From: Prevotella sp. P3-122
Lineage (GTDB): Bacteria; Bacteroidota; Bacteroidia; Bacteroidales; Bacteroidaceae
Assembly (NCBI RefSeq): GCF_002251365.1
Contig: NZ_NPJH01000046.1
Location: 1 to 64,000, forward strand
Direction: 5' to 3'
DNA length: 64,000 nt
The position numbers and the translations under genes are program-made. Numbering within the stretch: the first letter of the stretch is position 1; each line of letters begins with the position of its first letter. Under the pieces are notes generated by a model. That model saw only the letters and a program-made list of their open reading frames with translations. It was not told the origin of the DNA and made no database searches. Shown one piece after another: positions 38,994 through 48,193 of this stretch.

Positions 38994-41900
38994 ATATTTT
39001 TCGGTAATATTATTTCTATGATGTTATTGTCCCGGGCAAGTATGCCACATGTCCGTTTATTTGTATACTCGCCTATTTCCCTGACTATCTGTTTGCACAG
39101 GAGGAAATTCAGGTCTATAGTCTGTGCTGTGAAAAGCTCTTTAACCTGCTTGTCGTCAAGATGCAGCTCAGTGAGAGTAGCGCTAACGCAGACATACTCG
39201 CTATCCTTGTCGATTGCTGTTGTTGTTATCTTACATCCCTTGTTGGTTTTCTGCAGTATATCCATGAGCAACAAGAGCATGTCTCTGTCAGCCTTCATAG
39301 GTTTATCAACTTGCCTCATAGCCTGTTCACTCAGCATCGAGTATAGTTGCTTATAGTATGTTACAACTTCCGACAGAGTGTTGAGATTGCTGTCTGCTCC
39401 TACTGCCAGCTGTTGTATACGTGAGGGATAGTACATGGTCTCATGTTTTAGTGCCGACAGGCAATTATCCATCACGCTGTTGCTCACATGCAAAGCATCG
39501 CTCTCGTACTCAGCCTTGCGCAACTCGTCTTGCGCCAGCTCAACCTGTTCACGGCTATTGGCAGTGACATCCACGCTTGTCTTCAACGAACTGACAATCT
39601 GGCTAATCACCTCGTCAAATTTCTGCAGTCCAAGCTTCGACTTCTTATGGCACAGGGCCTCTATGCGCCTCAGTTTCTCCTCGTCTGTCAGCTGAGACAG
39701 GAGTATCTCGTTTATGTTGTTCACTCTGTCGATGCAAAACCTATAATACAATCGATGCCTGAAATACACAATATATGATATAGGTAATATCGAGAGTAAC
39801 AATATGACAAGTATCGAGACAGCAACAGCCATATTGTTTCTCGAACGTTGCATGGTCCTAACATAGTGTGGCAGCGATGTATCAGCACAGCACTCATGGT
39901 ATAGCTTTGTGTAAACTTTATTGTTATACATATAGAGGTCCCACATGTGTAACGACAATGCAGCTACGGCTGTCTCATTCCTTATGTCAAGTATCACATC
40001 ATAGCTCGTCTTCATACCATCATGGAACCATATTATCTCTGCGGGCAGGACACTGGCTGTTGAGTAACGTACCATCATCGGAATGTTCCTTGTTTTCGGC
40101 ATGACTTTCCTTGCGTGTCTGTTGAGATAGACGATGCAGCTGTCTGCGTACGTAAGAGTCAGCTCTGGCTTGCCTTCAAGATTGGCATAGTAGGCACTGT
40201 CGGCAAACATTGCGGCTCTACGAAGATGGTATGTTTTGATGGAGTGTGTAAATTCTGTTCTCGATGATATTTTGTCAGCAGACGCCAGTTGACAACACAT
40301 CAAGATTCCTATCAGCATAATCAACCTTCTGCCTCCCTTTGGCAAACGGAATGCCAAACGGCTACCCTTGCCTTTCTCGCTACTTGCTTGGATATCACAA
40401 ACGGAGAAAATCCGGCTGATCTTTTTATATTTCTCTATTATACCCTTGCAGTTAAGTAATCCGAAGCCGTGCCCACCACTACGCAATGAACCGTCATCGC
40501 TGACAGGTTTGTTGTCGAACAGGTGATCCACCTGTTCTGCTGACATTCCTACGCCATCGTCCTCCACGCTTATCTCAACATAATCACTTTCTTCTTGCGC
40601 CATTATGGTAACATGTCCACCAGCAGGTGTGAACTTGCGTGCATTGTCAGCAATGGTATTCACCATGAATAAGGTGAGTGTACGGTCTGCCTTCACTATA
40701 GCATCCGTTGTTCTGACATCTAAATCTACTCCATGCAGTGCAAATCCCGTACGGCTCTTTTTTACAATGTCAAACAATTGTTGCAGCGGAAAACTCTCTA
40801 TATGCAGGTTTATATTTCCCTGCTGCATCTGAATCCACTTGGTAAGAACATTATTGTATTCGTTGATGATGTCAGTAAGCTCATGGATATATTCATATCT
40901 TTCAAGCCTGACATTCTCTTCCTCACGGCAATTGGCCAGTCTGTTTATTTCATTGATAATTCTGTCTATGAACGGAGTTATGCTGTTAACTATTGCCAAC
41001 TTGGCTCTCTGTTCAAGGTTCCTCTGTCGGAACTTTGCGACATTCATTCTGACAAATTCCGTCCGTTCCTCAATTTCCTCAATCTGCTCCAGCAGTTCTG
41101 CTTTCAGTCTCTCGTTATTCTCCTTCCATTTACGCAAAGGGTCAAGCATTGATTCTACAGAGAAATTTCTCTCATCGCGTTTACGCTTATGCGCAAGAAA
41201 GAAAAACAGGCCAAATGTGAAGACTATCATCAGCAGTACTGCAACAAGCATTATGTTCAGAGTCCTGACAGAACTGTTGAGCTGATCGGCCCTGGCTTCC
41301 AATTGTTTGTCCTGCCGTGTCTGGTCCTGCAAGTCAAGATATATGTTTCTGTTGAAATCACTCATCGCCTTGTCGTTCTGAGCAGAGTAGACAAGGCACA
41401 GTTGCTCACGAATTGAGGCTACGAGGTCTGGAGCCCTATTAATAATGGTATCAGTATACAGGGCATTGTTAAGGCAAATTAGCGCAGACGGATAGTCCTT
41501 TATTTCCCAATAGCAACTTGCAAGCGTTCGGTGAGCTCCTGCAGTCTGATAGACATCACCATATTTTGTAAAGAGGTTTAGCGACCGCTGTGCCAAATTG
41601 CCTGCAAGTAACGAGTCGGGCATTCCGTCAATATTGACATACTCGATGAAGGGATAGTTGGCTTTCAATAACTGCGGTGACGTAGAGGGCTGCAACATGT
41701 GCTCGCTAAGTGCCTGCATGGCCTGAGCCATCCAGTAGGGATAACCTCCCTGTTCGGCAAGCAGATAGCATTTCATCAGAAGACTGAACTCCTCCTGGGC
41801 TACAGCCTTACTGTCCTCACCGGCAATTATTCCACCAGCTCCTATATTATATAGGTAATACAGATACTGGGCGCTGTCGCTCTTTATCTCCCCCTCGGCA

Positions 41901-42472
41901 TCAATAGACTCTATCATCTTGACACTTGGCTCTGTCAGTCCAAGATAATAATAATATATTGAAGAGTTGATATAGTATTCGCTCTTGGCATACACGAAGC
42001 GGGCATCCTGGTGTTCGTTTAGAAGATTCCTCTCCACCTCTATGCGCTCCATATATTTCCGGGCTTTCTCCTGATGGTCGTAAAACTGCTTGTTGTTCGA
42101 CTGACGTTGGCAAAGCCTCATATACTGTATCTCCGCAACCATCAACTCCACCTGGTTGTCTGTTATGTTAATAGCGCTGTCCAGCAACTCTGCAGCTTTA
42201 ACGAAGTCCATTCGCGCAATATTTACAAATGCAAGGTTGTTGAAAGCCTCTGCCTTTCCCGCATCATAGTGTGTAGCGGCCGACAATGCCTTACGGGCAT
42301 ACAACTCAGTAGAATCAAGATTACGGTAATGGTAGGCATATGATAATTCGTTCAGCGTGTCCGTCTGCTGCCTACCTTGCTCGGAACAAGCTGAAACAAA
42401 AAGGGTGCTCCATATGCACAATAACACTATGGAGCATCCTGTACGGTAATATTTAAGCTCTTGCCTTAGCAA
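38972..42472 (-). CDS. giant sensor histidine kinase (DUF5112/DUF5113-type)
   Basis: The 1,166-aa protein starts with a signal or lipobox-like segment (LFVSAC, Cys29). TPR-like helices (about 40-390) and a membrane helix (about 406-428) follow. Next come a dimerisation helix with [20 protein letters not shown] and an ATPase domain with N-box [10 protein letters not shown] (about 605), DDGVGMS and GHGFGLL. Unusually, a second module follows: another membrane helix near 715, an extracytoplasmic segment, a further helix (about 865-890) and a second kinase-like core with [14 protein letters not shown], whose ATPase part looks decayed. The start is a TTG at 42,472 inside the eda stop region, overlapping eda by 20 bases; a later GTG (42,427) is possible. 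I recall this layout as a known Bacteroidales kinase family. Confidence 0.82.
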   Translation of the reverse strand: MLRQELKYYRTGCSIVLLCIWSTLFVSACSEQGRQQTDTLNELSYAYHYRNLDSTELYARKALSAATHYDAGKAEAFNNLAFVNIARMDFVKAAELLDSAINITDNQVELMVAEIQYMRLCQRQSNNKQFYDHQEKARKYMERIEVERNLLNEHQDARFVYAKSEYYINSSIYYYYLGLTEPSVKMIESIDAEGEIKSDSAQYLYYLYNIGAGGIIAGEDSKAVAQEEFSLLMKCYLLAEQGGYPYWMAQAMQALSEHMLQPSTSPQLLKANYPFIEYVNIDGMPDSLLAGNLAQRSLNLFTKYGDVYQTAGAHRTLASCYWEIKDYPSALICLNNALYTDTIINRAPDLVASIREQLCLVYSAQNDKAMSDFNRNIYLDLQDQTRQDKQLEARADQLNSSVRTLNIMLVAVLLMIVFTFGLFFFLAHKRKRDERNFSVESMLDPLRKWKENNERLKAELLEQIEEIEERTEFVRMNVAKFRQRNLEQRAKLAIVNSITPFIDRIINEINRLANCREEENVRLERYEYIHELTDIINEYNNVLTKWIQMQQGNINLHIESFPLQQLFDIVKKSRTGFALHGVDLDVRTTDAIVKADRTLTLFMVNTIADNARKFTPAGGHVTIMAQEESDYVEISVEDDGVGMSAEQVDHLFDNKPVSDDGSLRSGGHGFGLLNCKGIIEKYKKISRIFSVCDIQASSEKGKGSRLAFRLPKGGRRLIMLIGILMCCQLASADKISSRTEFTHSIKTYHLRRAAMFADSAYYANLEGKPELTLTYADSCIVYLNRHARKVMPKTRNIPMMVRYSTASVLPAEIIWFHDGMKTSYDVILDIRNETAVAALSLHMWDLYMYNNKVYTKLYHECCADTSLPHYVRTMQRSRNNMAVAVSILVILLLSILPISYIVYFRHRLYYRFCIDRVNNINEILLSQLTDEEKLRRIEALCHKKSKLGLQKFDEVISQIVSSLKTSVDVTANSREQVELAQDELRKAEYESDALHVSNSVMDNCLSALKHETMYYPSRIQQLAVGADSNLNTLSEVVTYYKQLYSMLSEQAMRQVDKPMKADRDMLLLLMDILQKTNKGCKITTTAIDKDSEYVCVSATLTELHLDDKQVKELFTAQTIDLNFLLCKQIVREIGEYTNKRTCGILARDNNIIEIILPKNIWKILAL

Positions 42473-43124
42473 TATATCCGAGAGCCTCTACACACTTGTC
42501 TGTTATGGCCTGCCAGTTCTTGGCTGCTATAACATCCTTAGGGAACAGCTTAGAGCCCATGCCAACGCATAGAACACCAGCCTTTATCCACTGTGTCAGG
42601 TTTGCCTCGTCAGGTTCTACAGCACCAGTAACCATAATGTTTGACCAGCGCAGAGGGCCAAGTACATTCTTTACGAATGAAGGACCGCCAACGTTGCCTG
42701 CTGGGAACACCTTCGTGACGTCACATCCTGCAGCCTGCGCATCATTGATTTCTGATACAGAGCCACATCCTGGGCTATATGGAACCAGACGGCGGTTGCA
42801 CACAGGAGCTATCTCAGGGTTGAAGTTCGGACCAACAACGAAATTGGCACCAAGCTGTAAATAGAGAGCTGCGGTAGGCGCATCAACTACAGTACCGATA
42901 CCAAGTATAAGTTCCGGACATTCCTTAGCAGCCCACTTAATCAGCTCACCGAATATCTCATGGGCAAAGTCACCACGGTTAGTAAACTCGAAAACACGAA
43001 CACCACCATCATAGCATGCCTTGATGACATTTTTGCAAATGTCAATGTCGCTATGGAAGAAAACCGGTACCATACCAGTCTCCTTCATGGCTGTCATAAC
43101 TTGAATTTTATTAAATCTTGCCAT
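42453..43124 (-). CDS. eda: 2-keto-3-deoxy-6-phosphogluconate aldolase
   Basis: This aldolase splits KDPG into pyruvate and glyceraldehyde-3-phosphate. The 223-aa protein has the KDPG aldolase barrel with [13 protein letters not shown] (Glu), [30 protein letters not shown] with the region of the Schiff-base pocket, [12 protein letters not shown] (the Lys of VTKVFPA is the expected Schiff-base residue) and [13 protein letters not shown]. It follows kdgK by 6 bases, forming the two-step KDG pathway used for uronates and pectin sugars. Confidence 0.93.
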   Translation of the reverse strand: MARFNKIQVMTAMKETGMVPVFFHSDIDICKNVIKACYDGGVRVFEFTNRGDFAHEIFGELIKWAAKECPELILGIGTVVDAPTAALYLQLGANFVVGPNFNPEIAPVCNRRLVPYSPGCGSVSEINDAQAAGCDVTKVFPAGNVGGPSFVKNVLGPLRWSNIMVTGAVEPDEANLTQWIKAGVLCVGMGSKLFPKDVIAAKNWQAITDKCVEALGYIAKARA

Positions 43125-43130
43125 AATATA

Positions 43131-44153
43131 TTATCTTTGTACTCGTCCGTTTGCATTACCTCCTGCCAAGCTCTCTACCTCGTCAGCAGATACCAGGTTG
43201 AAATCTCCAGGGATAGTGTGCTTGAGAGCAGATGCTGCAACAGCAAACTCAAGCGCCTCTCCCTGTGTCTCCTTAGTAAGAAGTCCATGGATAAGACCAC
43301 CAGAGAAAGAGTCACCACCACCTACACGGTCGATGATAGGCATGATGTCATAGTGCTTGCTCTGATAGAATTCCTTTCCGTCATAGATAAGTGCCTTCCA
43401 TCCGTTGTGTGTTGCAGAGAAGGACTCGCGCAGGGTAGAGACAACATACTTGAAGCCAAACTCCTTCATCATACCCTGGAATATGCCATAGTAGCCCTCG
43501 GCATCGGTCTTGCCACCCTCTACGTCAGCATCAGGCTTGAAGCCAAGACACAACTGAGCGTCTTCCTCGTTGCCGATACATACGTCAACATACTTCATCA
43601 GTGGACGCATAACAGAGATAGCCTTCTCTGAAGTCCAGAGCTTCTTACGGAAGTTCAGGTCAACAGATACTGTTACACCATGGCGCTTGGCAGCCTCGCA
43701 AGCCAGACGGGTCAGCTCTGCAGCCTTGTCGCTGATAGCAGGTGTAATACCAGACCAGTGGAACCACTGTGCACCTTCCATGATAGCATCGAAATCAAAG
43801 TCTGAAGGGTCGGCCTCCGCTATTGAGCTGTGGGCACGGTCATATATAACCTTTGAAGGACGCATGCTTGCTCCTGTCTCTGCATAGTAGAGACCTACGC
43901 GGTCACCACCTCTGGCAACAAAGCTGGTGTCAACACCATAACGCCTCAAGGCATTGATGGCAATTTGACCAATCTCATGCTTTGGCAGTTTTGACACAAA
44001 AAACGCCTCATGGCCGTAATTAGCCAAACTTACAGCAACATTTGCCTCACCACCACCTGGTATGATGCGGAAAGAGTCACTCTGAATAAAACGGTCATTG
44101 CCTTCTGGCGACAGGCGAAGCATAATCTCACCTAATGTAACAATCTTAGACAT
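43131..44153 (-). CDS. kdgK: 2-keto-3-deoxygluconate kinase
   Basis: A PfkB-family sugar kinase that phosphorylates KDG to feed the aldolase next to it. The 340-aa protein has the N-terminal GEIMLRLSPEG and PGGGEANVAVSLANYG motifs and the C-terminal signature RVGGGDSFSGGLIHGLL with the catalytic Asp. The substrate is inferred from the adjacent eda. A minus-strand promoter and a candidate operator (44,199-44,217) lie upstream, divergent from the LacI-type regulator. Confidence 0.9.
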   Translation of the reverse strand: MSKIVTLGEIMLRLSPEGNDRFIQSDSFRIIPGGGEANVAVSLANYGHEAFFVSKLPKHEIGQIAINALRRYGVDTSFVARGGDRVGLYYAETGASMRPSKVIYDRAHSSIAEADPSDFDFDAIMEGAQWFHWSGITPAISDKAAELTRLACEAAKRHGVTVSVDLNFRKKLWTSEKAISVMRPLMKYVDVCIGNEEDAQLCLGFKPDADVEGGKTDAEGYYGIFQGMMKEFGFKYVVSTLRESFSATHNGWKALIYDGKEFYQSKHYDIMPIIDRVGGGDSFSGGLIHGLLTKETQGEALEFAVAASALKHTIPGDFNLVSADEVESLAGGNANGRVQR

Positions 44154-44198
44154 TTTCTTTTTTGTTTGAATTATACAAATATTAGATTAATCTTTTTG

Positions 44199-44217
44199 TT
44201 TGCATTGCAAAAGTAAC
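44199..44217 (-). promoter_or_regulatory. kdgK promoter -7 element with overlapping LacI-type operator
   Basis: The minus strand reads TACTTTTG (44,210-44,217), a Bacteroidota -7 element. Overlapping it is the near-palindrome TTTTGCAATGCAAA (44,199-44,212). An almost identical palindrome sits on the divergent regulator promoter, so both sites are probably bound by the regulator. Confidence 0.6.
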
Positions 44218-44311
44218 GATTATTTCGATAACAAAGAAATAATTAGCCCGAAAAGTTTGATTTGTATTAAAAATAATTTGCTGTGCTTTCGCACAATTCA
44301 ACTTTTATTGC

Positions 44312-44328
44312 TACTTTTGCATGCAAAT
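44312..44328 (+). promoter_or_regulatory. regulator promoter -7 element with overlapping operator
   Basis: TACTTTTG (44,312-44,319) overlaps the palindrome TTTTGCATGCAAAT (44,315-44,328), 12 bases before the regulator ATG. It shares the TTTTGCA/TGCAAA core with the kdgK site and suggests autoregulation. Confidence 0.55.
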
Positions 44329-44339
44329 ATACATTAATT

Positions 44340-45086
44340 ATGAATGAGAAAATAAGAATCAAGGACATTGCTGAACGTGCGGGAGTATCAGTCGGTACCG
44401 TTGACCGAGTGCTTCACGAACGTCCAAATGTGTCAAAACCTGCACGCGAGAAAGTGGAGAAAGCCCTTAGGGAGATGAACTACCAGCCAAACATGTACGC
44501 CTCTGCCCTCGCATACAACAAATCTTATACTTTCTATCTTCTTATTCCCAAACATGATTCGGAAGCTTACTGGGAAGAGATTGAGGAAGGTGCCCGGAAA
44601 GCTATGGAGGCACGTAGAGATTTTCATATCAATGTGAAGATTATCTATTACCAGCGATTTGATGAAGACTCTTTCAGGGAGCAGTACACGTCATGCCTCG
44701 ACAGCAATCCTGACGGAGTTGTCATAGTGCCGGTGGACCTTGAGACAACGAGGGAATTCACGTCGATACTCCACGAAAGGAGTATTCCCTTCATATTACT
44801 CGACTCCTACATGCCTGACCTTCGTCCCTTGTCGTTCTTTGGCCAGGACTCATTCAGCAGTGGCTATTTCGCAGCCAAAATCCTCATGCTTGTAGCATTC
44901 AACGAGAAGGAGATTATGCTGATGAAGCTTACAAAAAACGGGAAGGTACTGAGCAAGCAGCAGGCAAACCGTGAAGTTGGGTTCCGTCACTATATGCTCG
45001 ACCACTTCCCTACCATCAAGATAACAGAACTCGACCTGCCCGTTGACGGAACAAAGAAGGCCTTCAACCTAATCCTTGAGGAATAA
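44340..45086 (+). pseudogene. LacI-family regulator, 3' part removed by prophage
   Basis: The ATG at 44,340 gives the standard LacI start: a helix-turn-helix (IKDIAERAGVSVGTVDRVL) and hinge (NVSKPAREKVEKALREMNY), then a periplasmic-binding-protein-like sensor domain. The protein stops after 248 residues (end NLILEE), whereas the family is about 340 residues long, so roughly 90 residues of the sensor and dimer interface are missing. A prophage integrase lies 212 bases further on. The position, divergent from kdgK-eda, indicates that the intact protein would regulate KDG metabolism. The DNA-binding part may still be made, but dimerisation and inducer response are probably impaired. Confidence 0.8.
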
Positions 45087-45110
45087 AGTCTTTCGTGTCT
45101 GACCTATATG
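45070..45110 (+). other. probable left attachment junction (attL)
   Basis: Host reading frame ends here inside the LacI-type gene, and phage sequence begins. The crossover core cannot be seen without the right junction or an empty site. Confidence 0.45.
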
Positions 45111-45240
45111 GTAAAAAATGCCGTAACGTGCTGATTTTCAAAGTATATTAAAGAAACGTGAATAAATGGTCAATTGTTAAAAATCAATGCCTTACACCGA
45201 AAATCGGCCTTTGGTGGCCGTTTAAGTGGTAGATTTTGTA

Positions 45241-45248
45241 TAACTTTG
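45241..45248 (+). promoter_or_regulatory. -7 element of the integrase gene
   Basis: TAACTTTG lies 51 bases before the integrase ATG. A small stem (CGGCC/GGCCG near 45,205-45,220) stands upstream. Nothing else is seen in 45,087-45,298. Confidence 0.55.
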
Positions 45249-45298
45249 GCGCAAATTTCAGCAACAATTAAGCAAATTTACAGATAATAATCAGCAAT

Positions 45299-46522
45299 AT
45301 GGCAAAATCAAATCTTCGCCTCGATACTCGACGGGCATTAAAAGATGGCACGTTTCCCGTCCAAATCTGTGTCGGCTACGGCACTAACCTCTATCTGGCC
45401 ACGGGCATATTTCTTGCACCCGATGAATGGGATGCCACGGCCAAACGCTGTGTGGGCAAAAATGCCAAACGGGTCAATGGTGTGCTGTCGGCCTTGCTCA
45501 CTCAGGTATCAAACCGCATTTTGGAGTTGCGCATGATGGGGCAATACGACAAACTGACACCGGCCCAACTTCGGGAAATGCTCACCCACCTTGATTTGTC
45601 AGCACCAACCATCGGTGTGCCAACTCTGGGGGCAATGTTCCAAAAGGTTATTGATACGAAAACGGGCGGCACTCGCACACTCTTTGAACAAACATTGAAC
45701 AAAGTAAATGCTTTCTGTGGGGATGCCAATGCCGTGCGTTTTGAGACGATAAACAAAACGTGGCTCACGGGCTTTTACACTTCGATGGATAAATTGTCGG
45801 TCAATAGCCGGGCAATGCACTTACGCAATCTTCGCAACGTCATAAACTTTGCCGTGGATGATGGGATAACGCAAAACTACCCATTCCGCAATTTCCGCAT
45901 ACCAAAGGAAGAAACGGCCATGAGGGTGCTGCCATTAGCAAAGTTCCGTGAACTCCTGGCCCTGCCTCTGGGCAAATCTGACTTGGAGCATCGGGATATG
46001 TTCTTACTCTCGTTTTACCTTATCGGCATTAACATGGTAGATATGGGTGGCCTCACCTCTGACAATTACGTGAATGGTCGCATTGAGTACCGACGTGCAA
46101 AAACGGGCAAACTCTATTCCATCAAAGTTGAAGATGAGGCGGCGGCAATCATTGAAAAGTACCGTGGCCAAAAACACCTCCTGCGCTGCTTTGACAGATA
46201 CAAAAGTTATAAAGACTATATGCAGCACCTCAATAAAGCACTCAGGCGCATGGGGCCAATCCAGACGGATGCCAACGGCAAACCTCAGTACACCGACAAC
46301 CATTTGCCCATAATGCAGCCGATTGAGCCACAAATCACGTCGTATTGGGCGCGTTACTCATGGGCGACGTATGCCGCTGAATTGGATATACCAAAGGACA
46401 CTATATCTGAGGCACTTGGCCACAAATACGGCTCTGCCATTACGGGCGTTTACATTAAATTTTCCCTTGACAAAATAGATGCCGCAAACCGACGTGTCAT
46501 TGACTATATGTTGGGCAAATAA
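45299..46522 (+). CDS. tyrosine-type site-specific integrase
   Basis: This enzyme catalyses integration and excision of the prophage. The 407-aa protein has an arm-binding domain (about 1-95), a SAM-like core-binding domain (about 105-205) and a catalytic domain. The second catalytic arginine Arg352 (WARYS), His375 (LGH) and the nucleophile Tyr385 (GVYIK) are visible. The first catalytic Arg is replaced: the expected GxR position reads GINMVD (Asn245), and the box II His is Tyr349 (YWAR). I recall such substitutions in other Bacteroidota integrases, so activity is still plausible. It is convergent with the phage late genes. Confidence 0.92.
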   Translation: MAKSNLRLDTRRALKDGTFPVQICVGYGTNLYLATGIFLAPDEWDATAKRCVGKNAKRVNGVLSALLTQVSNRILELRMMGQYDKLTPAQLREMLTHLDLSAPTIGVPTLGAMFQKVIDTKTGGTRTLFEQTLNKVNAFCGDANAVRFETINKTWLTGFYTSMDKLSVNSRAMHLRNLRNVINFAVDDGITQNYPFRNFRIPKEETAMRVLPLAKFRELLALPLGKSDLEHRDMFLLSFYLIGINMVDMGGLTSDNYVNGRIEYRRAKTGKLYSIKVEDEAAAIIEKYRGQKHLLRCFDRYKSYKDYMQHLNKALRRMGPIQTDANGKPQYTDNHLPIMQPIEPQITSYWARYSWATYAAELDIPKDTISEALGHKYGSAITGVYIKFSLDKIDAANRRVIDYMLGK

Positions 46523-46525
46523 AAA

Positions 46526-46554
46526 ACCGTGCTGGCCCTCACGGGTTGGCACGG
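46526..46554. terminator. terminator between integrase and late genes
   Basis: ACCGTGC pairs with GCACGGT around a loop of about 14 nt just after the integrase stop. It can serve both convergent transcripts. Confidence 0.6.
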
Positions 46555-46595
46555 TCTCATCAACTTTCGTCGCACTTTTACAGATATGTACAAAA

Positions 46596-47108
46596 TCAAT
46601 GTTTAGCCTTGATGTATATAAATAGAATATAAAGCAACACGGCAATGCAGCACAATGAGCCAATCCATATTAACGGCCTTTCGTACCATTGCACGGCCTT
46701 ACTTATCTTTTCCTCGGTTTCTCGCTGCTTGCTTTCGTTCTTATTGATGCCGTTTGCCTGGTCGGTGTGGCTGGCTGATATGCTGTCACGCTCTGCCACT
46801 CCGTTTTTGATGGTAACGTCGGTCTTGCCCATGCCTTTAATGGATTTCACGCCCTGCATGGTCACGTTTCCTGCCGTGTCAATGCTGACCGTACTGCCAC
46901 CATCCACAAACTCGATCGTGGTCGATTGCTCGACGTGCTGGGTGGTCGCGGTGGTGTCGGTGTAATTTGATACTGTGCTCATCGTGTAGGCCACGGTGTG
47001 CGTGGTGTCAATGAGGCTGGCCGTGGTGTTTTCCTTAATGACTGTCTGTTTGGCTCTGCACCCAATCAGCATGAGCGCGGCCAGAATGATGAAAATAAGC
47101 TGCTTCAT
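46596..47108 (-). CDS. candidate unimolecular spanin (u-spanin)
   Basis: The 170-aa protein has a lipoprotein signal with lipobox LIGC (Cys17) at the N-terminus and one membrane helix at the C-terminus (about 146-166, followed by Lys/His). A Thr/Ser/Asp-rich periplasmic stretch with beta-prone segments lies between. This outer-membrane-lipid plus inner-membrane-helix design in a single chain is the u-spanin architecture (as in phage T1), which fuses the two membranes at the end of lysis. The position right after the endolysin (ATGA overlap, 47,105-47,108) agrees. The call is by architecture, not by homology. Confidence 0.65.
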   Translation of the reverse strand: MKQLIFIILAALMLIGCRAKQTVIKENTTASLIDTTHTVAYTMSTVSNYTDTTATTQHVEQSTTIEFVDGGSTVSIDTAGNVTMQGVKSIKGMGKTDVTIKNGVAERDSISASHTDQANGINKNESKQRETEEKISKAVQWYERPLIWIGSLCCIAVLLYILFIYIKAKH

Positions 47109-47683
47109 ACTCCCTTAAATTTGATGTCGTTTAACCGATTCAACCAACCTCTTTTGTACTTCAAATTGGTTGGTCGGCTTCTGCAAATTCTCTCGATGTA
47201 GGCCAACCGTTCTTTCCTGATGAGGTCAAACAGTTGCTTGGGGTCTTTGGCATTGACGGCGGCAATCGTCTTGGGGCCAACAATGCCGTCGGCTGTCACG
47301 CCAATGGTTTTTTGTGGGATGGTGATGCCATATTTGCCGCTGCCCCAAACCCAATCAACCAATATGAGGGCGATGGATTCGTTGTTAATCTGGTCGGCTT
47401 TCCACTTATCCCAAAACATCGTCTTTAGTATTTCCAACCATTCTTTGTATTTAATGGCTTTCAGCCTCACAATGGTTGGCCGTGGGTAGCCTTTCCGGTG
47501 GCAATACTCCGTGAACGTGGCCAATGTCACGCCACACATGGTTGCACCTCCCAAATCGTCGGGGTCATTGGCAAACCCTTTCAACTTGGCTTTTTCAAAC
47601 AATTGCTCATTGGTCAAACCAATGCCCGTTGTGCCTGTTTCCCATTTCAGGATAAACGGCACGATGTTTTCAACTCTTGCCAT
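47105..47683 (-). CDS. GH108-type endolysin
   Basis: A phage muramidase that degrades peptidoglycan. The 192-aa protein begins with the GH108 catalytic motif (VPFILKWETG, catalytic Glu15), NDPDDLGGATMCGVT and a lysozyme-like helical domain with FWDKWKAD. A peptidoglycan-binding-like second half (TIGVTADGIVGPKTIAAVN) follows. No signal peptide is seen, so release needs the holin-like protein next to it. Confidence 0.9.
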   Translation of the reverse strand: MARVENIVPFILKWETGTTGIGLTNEQLFEKAKLKGFANDPDDLGGATMCGVTLATFTEYCHRKGYPRPTIVRLKAIKYKEWLEILKTMFWDKWKADQINNESIALILVDWVWGSGKYGITIPQKTIGVTADGIVGPKTIAAVNAKDPKQLFDLIRKERLAYIERICRSRPTNLKYKRGWLNRLNDIKFKGV

Positions 47684-47700
47684 GCTCTTTTGTTTTTAAG

Positions 47701-48042
47701 TTAATATCCGTTTTGTGGTTCTCTCTGGGCGCACTTAGGGCGCACACATCGAAAACGCTGCAATTCCAATTCAATACTTTGCTTCTCTTTCATCAACTCA
47801 AAATAATCATCTTGCAACTTACGCAATCGGTCTGTCTGGTTGACAAACCTTTCCTCTTTCTCTTTGAGTTGGTTTTGCAAAAACTCCATGCTGTCGCGCA
47901 AAACTCCAAATTCCACACCATCGGCTTCGGCCTCTTCTTTTCGCTTGTTGGTCTTTCGGTTCAAAAGGTACTTGATGGCCTCCCATCCTCCCATTGTTCC
48001 GACAATGGTTGCAACAATCTCAATAACGCTAACTGTCTCCAT
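47701..48042 (-). CDS. holin-like membrane protein with coiled coil
   Basis: Starting at the ATG at 48,042 (METVSVIEIV) the protein has 113 residues: one membrane helix (about 5-25, IVATIVGTMGGWEAI) followed by a long charged coiled coil (about 35-95) and a basic Cys-containing tail. An ATG at 48,063 would add seven residues and overlap the 54-aa ORF more. Position just upstream of the endolysin suggests a holin or holin-accessory role. The single helix plus coiled coil is common in Bacteroides phages, but the function is inferred. Confidence 0.65.
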   Translation of the reverse strand: METVSVIEIVATIVGTMGGWEAIKYLLNRKTNKRKEEAEADGVEFGVLRDSMEFLQNQLKEKEERFVNQTDRLRKLQDDYFELMKEKQSIELELQRFRCVRPKCAQREPQNGY

Positions 48043-48193
48043 GTTCTTTTGTATAAAGTTCAATTACAATATCGTTTTCGCGTTGTTCTATCAGTATCAC
48101 ATATTTCGTTTCTAACAGATGCAGCAAACCCATATCAATCACATCAACGCGCAATGTAATCGGGTCTTTCGGTTCAACTTCAATAATCGCCAT
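48029..48193 (-). CDS. 54-aa ORF coupled to RT and holin-like gene
   Basis: The ATG at 48,193 overlaps the end of the reverse transcriptase (stop at 48,180-48,182) and the stop at 48,029-48,031 overlaps the start of the holin-like gene. The product begins MAIIEVEPKDPITLRVDVID and is rich in Ile, Leu, Glu and Asp, with an alternating pattern of small beta-type. I do not recognise it. The two nested overlaps suggest a real, translationally coupled gene. It may be a DGR accessory or a small late protein. Confidence 0.6.
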   Translation of the reverse strand: MAIIEVEPKDPITLRVDVIDMGLLHLLETKYVILIEQRENDIVIELYTKEHGDS

